This document shows, piece after piece, positions 46,012 through 52,814 of a stretch of DNA of 54,393 nt. The notes under the pieces are model-generated. The model searched no databases. It was given only the letters and a program-made list of their open reading frames with translations, and was not told the DNA's origin. Position 1 is the first letter of the stretch. Every line of letters starts with the position of its first letter. Position numbers and translations under genes: made by a program. Source of the DNA: Gammaproteobacteria bacterium. Lineage in GTDB: Bacteria; Pseudomonadota; Gammaproteobacteria; S012-40. The stretch is taken from NCBI GenBank assembly GCA_027021445.1, contig JALUUH010000038.1:1-54393 (forward strand), in the 5' to 3' direction.

Positions 46012-46025
46012 TTGATGGCGATCAA
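46012..46025. promoter_or_regulatory. FNR/ANR box upstream of hemN
   Basis: TTGATGGCGATCAA, a perfect match to the FNR/ANR consensus TTGAT-N4-ATCAA, centred 64 bases before the hemN start. TATAAT follows at 46039-46044. It predicts activation of hemN when oxygen falls, as known for hemN in Pseudomonas and other bacteria. Confidence 0.8.
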
Positions 46026-46082
46026 ATACGATTAACATTATAATCTATAACGAAATCCACATCATTATTATCAGGAAATCTT

Positions 46083-47483
46083 ATGGACCAATCTATCATT
46101 TTCGATCTTGAACTTATAAAACGGCATGATAAGGCAGGTCCAAGATACACATCCTATCCCACAGCGGTGCAATTCAATGAGCAATTTACCGCTAAACAAT
46201 ATGTTCAACATTGTGAAAAAACCAATGCAATAAGCCAAGCTGAAAATGTTCCAACACCGCTGTCTTTATATTTCCATATTCCCTTTTGCGATACGGTTTG
46301 TTTTTATTGCGGTTGTAACAAAGTCGTCACCAAAGACCGCAGCAAAGCGCGTCCTTATCTCGACCGAATGCACAAAGAAATAACCATGCACAGCAAACTT
46401 ATTGACGATAACCGAGTGGTCAAGCAATTGCACTGGGGCGGCGGTACTCCTACCTTTATTAAGCATAATGAAATGCGCGAACTCATGGCCGTCACCCGTC
46501 AGCATTTTAACTTAGCGAACGATTCTATCGGTGAATACTCCATCGAAATTGATCCTCGAGAAGTCTCAGCCAAAACCATTGCGGTACTCAGGGAAATTGG
46601 CTTTAATCGCCTCAGCTTAGGTGTGCAAGATGTGGATCCGAACGTTCAAAAAGCGGTTAACCGAATTCAACCAAACGAAGTGACATTGGCAGCCATTAAC
46701 AATGCCCGCCAACAAGGGTTTAAATCCATCAGCATTGATCTCATTTATGGATTACCCTTGCAAACGGCAGAATCCTTTAATAATACCATAGACTGGGTTA
46801 TAGACACTGCACCTGATCGTTTGTCTGTTTTTAATTATGCGCACTTGCCTGAAATGTTTAAACCACAACGCCGCATCAATAAAGCTGATTTACCTTCTGC
46901 ACAAGAGAAGTTGCTCATTCTACAGCAAACTATCGAGAAACTAAGAACGGCAGGATACGTTTATATTGGCATGGATCATTTTGCTAAACCTGACGATGAA
47001 CTTGCCATCGCGCAACGCCAAGGAACGCTTTATCGAAACTTCCAGGGCTATTCAACCCATTCCGATTGCGATCTCGTCGCAATGGGGATTACGTCTATCG
47101 GTCAAATCGGAGATACTTATAGCCAAAATGTTAAAGACCTGGCAAGCTATTACGAATTGATTGATGCGGATAAATTACCAGTATATCGCGGTGTTGAACT
47201 AAACAATGATGACGTGCTACGGCGTGCAGTCATTACCCAACTGATTTGTCACTTCGGCTTGGAAAAAAGCACAATAGAAACTCAGTTTAATATCAAGTTT
47301 GATGATTATTTTAACACTGAACTGGAAGAACTTAGCAGAATGGAGCAAGAAGGCTTAGTTTCTGTTAGCGACAAAAATGTATCGGTTATGCCCGGTGGCC
47401 GTTTACTGATACGTAATATTTGCATGGTGTTTGATCGTTACCTGAGAAATGCGACGGAACAACGGTACTCAAAAGTCATTTAA
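46083..47483 (+). CDS. hemN: Oxygen-independent coproporphyrinogen III oxidase
   Basis: Radical SAM enzyme that decarboxylates coproporphyrinogen III to protoporphyrinogen IX for haem synthesis without oxygen. The 466-residue protein has the family start PRYTSYPTAVQFNE, the cluster motif IPFCDTVCFYCGCNKVV (CxxxCxxC plus the fourth Cys typical of true HemN), LHWGGGTPTF and MDHFAKPDDELAIAQ. The fourth Cys and the trip-wire-like N-terminus separate it from HemW. The FNR box lies just upstream. Confidence 0.97.
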   Translation: MDQSIIFDLELIKRHDKAGPRYTSYPTAVQFNEQFTAKQYVQHCEKTNAISQAENVPTPLSLYFHIPFCDTVCFYCGCNKVVTKDRSKARPYLDRMHKEITMHSKLIDDNRVVKQLHWGGGTPTFIKHNEMRELMAVTRQHFNLANDSIGEYSIEIDPREVSAKTIAVLREIGFNRLSLGVQDVDPNVQKAVNRIQPNEVTLAAINNARQQGFKSISIDLIYGLPLQTAESFNNTIDWVIDTAPDRLSVFNYAHLPEMFKPQRRINKADLPSAQEKLLILQQTIEKLRTAGYVYIGMDHFAKPDDELAIAQRQGTLYRNFQGYSTHSDCDLVAMGITSIGQIGDTYSQNVKDLASYYELIDADKLPVYRGVELNNDDVLRRAVITQLICHFGLEKSTIETQFNIKFDDYFNTELEELSRMEQEGLVSVSDKNVSVMPGGRLLIRNICMVFDRYLRNATEQRYSKVI

Positions 47484-47487
47484 CAAT

Positions 47488-47566
47488 CCTAGGAGCCTGT
47501 CCGAGAACAGCGATCGTAGCGAGGGCAAACCATTTGGGTCAGTCTATTCTCGGACAGGCTCCTAGG
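47488..47566. repeat. Dispersed repeat element, 79-bp copy
   Basis: Ends CCTAGGAGCCTGTCCGAGAA (47488 on) and, inverted, TTCTCGGACAGGCTCCTAGG (to 47566), 23 bases each with one mismatch. The interior has CGATCGTAGCGAGGGCAAAC, as in the copy at 17841, but lacks about 80 bases of its central inverted repeat. It lies five bases after the hemN stop and 24 bases before the ABC transporter start. Confidence 0.8.
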
Positions 47567-47590
47567 AAACACATCAGCTAAACTCAAATT

Positions 47591-49375
47591 ATGTCGCCAC
47601 CTATTAAATACACCGAAACACCTAATAGCAAAGGTAACGATTGGTATAACGTTAAAAAATTGCTGCCTTATCTGTGGGAGTATAAAGGCCGTGTAATCAT
47701 CGCATTGTTATGCCTAATCCTCGCCAAAGTCGCTAATGTCGGTGTCCCCATTATATTACGCGACATTGTGAATAGCTTAGACATTAGCCTTCATCAAACC
47801 CTGGTACTGCCGGTATTACTCCTCATGATTTACGGTGCCTTGCGTATTTCAAGCGCACTCTTTAATGAGCTACGTGATGTATTATTCACCCGAGTGCGTT
47901 ATCGGGCGATGAGAAGAATAACCATCCTCACGATGGAGCATTTACACAATTTATCATTGCGCTTTCATCTAGAACGAAAAACCGGGGCCATTAGTCGAGA
48001 CCTGCAACGCGGTGCAACCAGTCTAAGTTCATTATTGAATTATTTCACTTTTAGCATCATTCCTGTCATCGTTGAGCTTTTATTAGTTGCTGGGTTTTTG
48101 CTTTATTCGTATGACGGAATATTTACCTTAATCATTTTTTCATGTATCGCTGTGTATATCGCCTTCACGCTTGCTGTTATGAATTGGCGCCTATCGCATC
48201 GACAAGAAATGAATAAACACGAATCCAATGCGAATAATATTGCCATTGACAGCTTGATTAACTATGAAACCGTTAAGTATTTTAATAACGAAGAACTAGA
48301 GCGTAGTCGCACCGACAAACATTTAGAGAACTGGGAAAACAGCGGAGTTTTAACTCAAACTTCAATGTCCATACTCAACTTTGGACAGGCTGCCATTATT
48401 GCAGTTGGCGTAACCATCGTCATGTTCTTTGCCGCCAACCAAGTTGCTACCGGGGTAATGACACTGGGTGACCTTGTTCTCGTAAATGCCTTTTTATTAC
48501 AACTTTTCATTCCATTGGGGTTTCTTGGCATAATCTATCGGCAAATTAGATATTCTCTGACTGATATGGAGAACTTAGTTCATCTATTGGAAGAGCAACC
48601 CGAAATCAAGGACAAAAAGAACGCTAAAAATTTATCGGTCAAACAAGGAGAAGTTAAATTCAATCATGTTGATTTTTCCTATTCGAAACAACGACCTATC
48701 CTAAAAAACATTAGCTTTACGATAAAACCCGGAGAAAAAATTGCGCTCGTCGGTGCAAGCGGAGCCGGAAAATCAACGATAGCGAGACTTTTATTCCGAT
48801 TCTATGAGGTAGGCAATGGCTCAATAACGATTGACGGACAAAACATCGCCGAGGTAAACCAGCAAAGCCTTAGAAAAAACATAGGTATCGTCCCCCAAGA
48901 CACCGTTTTATTTAATGAAAGTATTTACTATAATTTGTCTTACGCAAAAGCAAATGCGACAAAAGCTGAAATTTACCACGCCGCTAAAATGGCGAATATC
49001 CATGATTTTATTCAAAGCCTACCGGACACTTACGACACCGTAGTTGGTGAACGAGGGCTTAAACTTTCAGGCGGTGAAAAACAGCGTATTGCAATCGCGC
49101 GAATTATCCTAAAAGCCCCTAAAATACTGATATTTGATGAAGCAACATCCGCGCTAGACACACGTTCAGAGCAAAGTATTTTAACCGAACTGAGACAGGC
49201 TGCAATCAACCACTCAACGCTAGTCATTGCACATAGGCTTTCGACGATTGTTGATGCCGATGAAATCATGGTACTTGAAAATGGTGAAATTATAGAGCAA
49301 GGCACTCATGAGGTCTTAATGAAAAACCAACAAAATTATTTCAATATGTGGCAACTTCAGCTACAGGAATCCTAG
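47591..49375 (+). CDS. ATM1/HMT1-type ABC exporter
   Basis: A 594-residue half-transporter with six transmembrane helices (about residues 25-320) and a nucleotide-binding domain. Walker A is ALVGASGAGKSTIARLLF, the signature is KLSGGEKQRIAIARI, Walker B is ILIFDEATSALD, and the switch His is in LVIAHRLSTI. NNIAIDSLINYETVKYFNNE is the ATM1-family segment; relatives export glutathione-linked or metal compounds. The C-terminus is unusual: TAG at 49373 is supplied by the CCTAGGAGG end of a repeat, so the original terminus may have differed. Confidence 0.93.
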   Translation: MSPPIKYTETPNSKGNDWYNVKKLLPYLWEYKGRVIIALLCLILAKVANVGVPIILRDIVNSLDISLHQTLVLPVLLLMIYGALRISSALFNELRDVLFTRVRYRAMRRITILTMEHLHNLSLRFHLERKTGAISRDLQRGATSLSSLLNYFTFSIIPVIVELLLVAGFLLYSYDGIFTLIIFSCIAVYIAFTLAVMNWRLSHRQEMNKHESNANNIAIDSLINYETVKYFNNEELERSRTDKHLENWENSGVLTQTSMSILNFGQAAIIAVGVTIVMFFAANQVATGVMTLGDLVLVNAFLLQLFIPLGFLGIIYRQIRYSLTDMENLVHLLEEQPEIKDKKNAKNLSVKQGEVKFNHVDFSYSKQRPILKNISFTIKPGEKIALVGASGAGKSTIARLLFRFYEVGNGSITIDGQNIAEVNQQSLRKNIGIVPQDTVLFNESIYYNLSYAKANATKAEIYHAAKMANIHDFIQSLPDTYDTVVGERGLKLSGGEKQRIAIARIILKAPKILIFDEATSALDTRSEQSILTELRQAAINHSTLVIAHRLSTIVDADEIMVLENGEIIEQGTHEVLMKNQQNYFNMWQLQLQES

Positions 49376-49394
49376 GAGGCTGCCCGAGGACAAG
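49371..49394. repeat. Dispersed repeat end supplying a stop codon
   Basis: CCTAGGAGGCTGCCCGAGGA followed by CAAG. The CCTAG at the left edge provides the last base of Ser and the TAG stop of the ABC transporter gene. The inverted partner end is missing; the glycosylase stop codon lies three bases further on. Confidence 0.6.
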
Positions 49395-49396
49395 CT

Positions 49397-49909
49397 TTAG
49401 CTATATTTCTTAATAATAGACCAGGCTTTAAGCTTCTCTGGTTTTGATAACATCGCCATAGCGGGGCTGGTTGAGGGCAGCCTGAACGATAAAAAATCCT
49501 TTGCTTCTGCATTATTAAGCCTAGGCAACACATGTTTATGATATTCAGCCTCTGCTTTAGTACCATTGAAAAAAATCGATTTTATCAATGGATAGCTTTG
49601 ATAAAAAAGACTGAATTCATTCACGATTGTTGATTTATTATCAATCGATGAATCAAGACTGCCTTTTCTTTTACACGTTTTGATCACATCCCAAACAGCC
49701 ACTCTATTATTCAACAATTTTTCGACCCGCTCTTGGTAGCTCAGCGCCAAATCAAAAGTAAATAACTCAGCCATAATATACCAAAAGCTGTTCTGGGGAT
49801 GGGCATAGTATTGCCTCTGAGCAAGAGACTTTTCACTCGGCATAGAGCCAAGAATAAGTATGCGTGCTTCTTTATCCACCAAAGGAGGAAAACCAAACGC
49901 TGTATTCAT
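49397..49909 (-). CDS. Family-6 hypoxanthine/uracil-DNA glycosylase
   Basis: A 170-residue glycosylase of the HDG (UDG family 6) type that removes deaminated bases such as hypoxanthine. It has ILILGSMPSEKSLAQRQYYA with the family Ser and Asn (HPQNSFW), and the product-loop motif RLPSTSPAMAM. It begins MNTAFGFPPLVDKEARILIL. It is convergent with the ABC transporter gene. Confidence 0.88.
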   Translation of the reverse strand: MNTAFGFPPLVDKEARILILGSMPSEKSLAQRQYYAHPQNSFWYIMAELFTFDLALSYQERVEKLLNNRVAVWDVIKTCKRKGSLDSSIDNKSTIVNEFSLFYQSYPLIKSIFFNGTKAEAEYHKHVLPRLNNAEAKDFLSFRLPSTSPAMAMLSKPEKLKAWSIIKKYS

Positions 49910-50030
49910 AACAATGAATCGCTAACAATGAAAGTAAATCACATCAAAATATCATAATTTTTGAATAAACTGTGAACATAATCACACCTCATAATCCAGA
50001 TTGTCCACCATACTTAAAAAGTCGTAAAGA

Positions 50031-50270
50031 ATGCGTATAAACCTTAGAACCATTATCAATTCAGAGGAAGAACAAAACAAAATGGGACAACTTCCACATT
50101 TCTATCGCCTAAATTACAAAGGACTTCAAAAGAAGGCAAAACCGGTGTTTTTTGTTATCGGGGTCATGGTAACGCTGTATTTATCGATGCAACTTTGGCC
50201 CGAAGATCCACAAGTCCTACATATACCCACCAATAAGCAAGCCGTACTTATTTCATCCTCGTCATATTGA
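50031..50270 (+). CDS. Possible small single-helix membrane protein
   Basis: A 79-residue frame with one strong hydrophobic segment (FFVIGVMVTLYLSMQLW, about residues 41-57) preceded by a basic stretch (KGLQKKAKP) and followed by a short tail. An internal ATG at 50082 (MGQLPHFYRLN) may be the true start. No family is recognised and the ribosome binding site is poor. Confidence 0.35.
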   Translation: MRINLRTIINSEEEQNKMGQLPHFYRLNYKGLQKKAKPVFFVIGVMVTLYLSMQLWPEDPQVLHIPTNKQAVLISSSSY

Positions 50271-50416
50271 TAATGCCTTGCGCCTAAAGCAAGAACATAC
50301 TTTTTTAAATTGACAGCCTCAGCCTGCGGAATCATTATCCATCTAGGGTAATTTATTATGATATTCGTGCTAATTGACATAAAATAGCCCTAGAAGTACT
50401 ACTGGATCTTTATAGC

Positions 50417-50503
50417 CCTAGGAGCCTGCCCGAGAACAGACTGACCTACTACGAACAAACCTGATTGCGCTCGTAACGATCGCTGTTCTCGGACAGGCTC
50501 CTG
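50417..50503. repeat. Dispersed repeat element, 87-bp copy
   Basis: The left end GGAGCCTGCCCGAGAACAG (50421-50439) and the right end CTGTTCTCGGACAGGCTCC (50483-50501) are inverted repeats with one mismatch. Read on the minus strand, the interior (CGATCGTTACGAGCGCAATC and GTAGTAGGTCAGTCTG) matches the copy at 17841, so it is inserted in the opposite orientation. It lies between the small membrane protein and the TPR-barrel gene. Confidence 0.8.
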
Positions 50504-50529
50504 AAAAACCAACCTGGAATTAATGTTAA

Positions 50530-52041
50530 ATGAACATAATAGCGGCTCTATATGTAATCACTGCTCTCACGATTAGTATATTACCGCAACCTGTGACGGC
50601 GCAAACAAATGACTTCGGTTCAGCGATTGCCGAATATAACGCCGATAATTACGAAGAAGCTCTAGACATCCTATTGGCTAACAATGAGACAACTCGATCT
50701 ATCGATGAAACAATATTACTTGGGCTTAGCTATTTTAATCTACTCAATTTCAGCGATGCCTTATCTCACCTCGAAATTGCACTCAATGCAACAGCAACCA
50801 ACCGTCAATTAGAAATTGACGGTAACCTGGCCTTAATCGAAATCTATTTAGCGAAATCTGAGTTAGAAAAGGCGAGTCATTTACTCCATAGAGTTAAAAT
50901 CAAGCATCCCATTCATCGCGCGCAAAAAAACTTTCTAAAGGGCGAGTTAAGCCTCGCCGAAAACCGCCAAAAGGACGCTATTTACCACTATAGCAAAGCT
51001 AAAGAACAAAACCCTTCACTCATACCCGCAGCCAATTTCAAAATTTCCCAAGCCTATGTGCAAAACCACCAGCTGAGCAAGGCGAAAAACCTTCTATCAC
51101 AAACACTTAAACTATATCCGGATAGATTTGAGTCTGGGCAATTACGTCACAGTTTAAAAGAGATCAAAAGACTTGAAAAACATCGCTTTGTAGCACAATT
51201 AGGCTATCGCATTGAATATGACAGCAATGTCGCCTTATACCCCGATGACGACACCATTACTCCCCGTAATTTTAGTAGCGGGAAACAGGATTTTCGTAAT
51301 ACTTTTACCGCTGATACTATCTTCAAAAAAAATCTAGGCACAAATTGGCGTCTACATTCCGAGGGACATTTTTACCAAAGCCTTCTCCCTGACCTCGAAA
51401 ACTATAATGAAACACGTTTTACATTTGCAACTAGCCCCACCTATAACAAAAATAACTGGAAGATTCATTTACCTTTAGAATGGAGCTATGCCAAACGCCG
51501 TCAAAACAATAATGAGCGTACGGTGGGCGTACTTCCGGGCATTACTTATACGCTCAACAATGGGATCAATCTACATCCCTATCTTAACTACCAAATGATA
51601 TCGTTCGATACCCCAAGTATTGAAAATGAAGATAGAAGCGGCAACTTCATCGGTACCGGGCTGTTAGCACTATTACCATTTGACAGCCGACAAGGCCTCA
51701 TTCGAGTCCTCGTGCAGTATGGCAACAACAATACGAAGGGAAGCAATTGGGATAATACGGAAACCAATTTCACTAGTCAGTTTCATTATGCAATTTGGCC
51801 AGAAATTTTTGCCAATATTAGCTACCAATATCTCAATAGCGCGTATAAAAACTTGCATCCCCTTGAGCTACTAAAGAGAAGAGATAGTGCTCATTTAGTA
51901 ATGGCTAAACTGGAATTAAAATTCTGGAAGAACTGGGCAGTATATGGACAAGCGACTTACGTGGAAAACAACTCTAGTATTGCAATTTATGATAACTCCC
52001 GGCGTGTCGTATCCGTCGGTGGCTACTGGCATATAAGATGA
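50530..52041 (+). CDS. TPR-domain outer-membrane beta-barrel protein
   Basis: A 503-residue protein in three parts: a signal peptide (residues 1-24, ending VTAQ), a periplasmic TPR solenoid (about 30-215, for example YNADNYEEALDILLANNE and FLKGELSLAENRQKDAIYHY), and a barrel (about 220-503) opening VAQLGYRIEYDSNVALYPDD and ending VVSVGGYWHIR. The architecture recalls Slam and other TPR-barrel secretion pores, but the final residue is not aromatic and the match to Slam is not strong. It overlaps the FecR gene (ATGA) and is followed by an adhesin gene, which suggests a role in exporting or anchoring it. Confidence 0.8.
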   Translation: MNIIAALYVITALTISILPQPVTAQTNDFGSAIAEYNADNYEEALDILLANNETTRSIDETILLGLSYFNLLNFSDALSHLEIALNATATNRQLEIDGNLALIEIYLAKSELEKASHLLHRVKIKHPIHRAQKNFLKGELSLAENRQKDAIYHYSKAKEQNPSLIPAANFKISQAYVQNHQLSKAKNLLSQTLKLYPDRFESGQLRHSLKEIKRLEKHRFVAQLGYRIEYDSNVALYPDDDTITPRNFSSGKQDFRNTFTADTIFKKNLGTNWRLHSEGHFYQSLLPDLENYNETRFTFATSPTYNKNNWKIHLPLEWSYAKRRQNNNERTVGVLPGITYTLNNGINLHPYLNYQMISFDTPSIENEDRSGNFIGTGLLALLPFDSRQGLIRVLVQYGNNNTKGSNWDNTETNFTSQFHYAIWPEIFANISYQYLNSAYKNLHPLELLKRRDSAHLVMAKLELKFWKNWAVYGQATYVENNSSIAIYDNSRRVVSVGGYWHIR

Positions 52042-52805
52042 ACTTAATAAAAAACGCTTACCCTCTCATTGTTATTTTACTGATTTTTTCCAGCGGATCT
52101 GCGTATGCAGAAGCAGTAGGCAAAGTTACTAGCCTATTTGGAACAGCTGATTACACTCGCCAAGGACAGCCGAGTAAAAAGATTAGCATTGGAGATATCA
52201 TCGAAAAGCAAGATATCATTAGAACAAAACGAAACTCCCGGCTTGAAATCACGTTTAACGATGGCAGCAAAATCACCTTAGCCCAACGAACACGAATGAT
52301 TGTTGAAAATTATATAACGGGCGAACACGCAAATGCACTTTTCAGTGTAACTCGAGGAAAAATCCGCGCCTTTGTTACCGATACATTTTCCAATAGAAAA
52401 GAATCATTTAGAACTCGATCTAAAACCGCAATTGCCGGAGTACAAGGTACCGACTACGAAATGCACTCTTCGGGCTTAGGTACACAAGTCATTGTACATA
52501 AAGGACTGGTATCCTTTCAAAGTCTTGAGCCTAATATACCGCTCGTGCAACTATTACGCAGTGGCGAGTCCGCGCTTATACGCGCCTCCTTGCCTCCGAT
52601 TGCAATACATCAATCCAGCGGCTTAGCACGCTCTATCAAAGAAACAGAAAAGTCAGAGCACGCTAACAATAATTTGAACTCAGAGATTAACAGTGGCAGT
52701 ATGCAAGATCTGATCGCATCAGGATTTCAGACCCAAAATCCAAACAGCCTCACACCACAAAAAAATGTCCTTATCATACTACCTCCCGAACCTAACTTAC
52801 CATGA
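52038..52805 (+). CDS. FecR-domain periplasmic protein
   Basis: A 255-residue exported protein. The signal peptide covers residues 1-24 (LIVILLIFSSGSAYA). The FecR domain (about 30-175) has GDIIEKQDIIRTKRNSRLEI, TLAQRTRMIVENY, FSVTRGKIRAFVTDTF and SKTAIAGVQGTDYEM, the usual signature of free-standing FecR proteins without a sigma-factor partner. The C-terminal 80 residues are low-complexity and probably unfolded. It is translationally coupled to the TPR-barrel gene and ends ten bases before the best start of the adhesin. Confidence 0.9.
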   Translation: MNLIKNAYPLIVILLIFSSGSAYAEAVGKVTSLFGTADYTRQGQPSKKISIGDIIEKQDIIRTKRNSRLEITFNDGSKITLAQRTRMIVENYITGEHANALFSVTRGKIRAFVTDTFSNRKESFRTRSKTAIAGVQGTDYEMHSSGLGTQVIVHKGLVSFQSLEPNIPLVQLLRSGESALIRASLPPIAIHQSSGLARSIKETEKSEHANNNLNSEINSGSMQDLIASGFQTQNPNSLTPQKNVLIILPPEPNLP

Positions 52806-52814
52806 CCGATATCA

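Noticed and set aside
50530-52041. Assignment of the TPR barrel as Slam (type XI secretion)
   Set aside because: The TPR plus barrel plan is similar, but the barrel signature is not convincing and the neighbouring cargo is a cadherin adhesin, not a surface lipoprotein or haem-binding protein.
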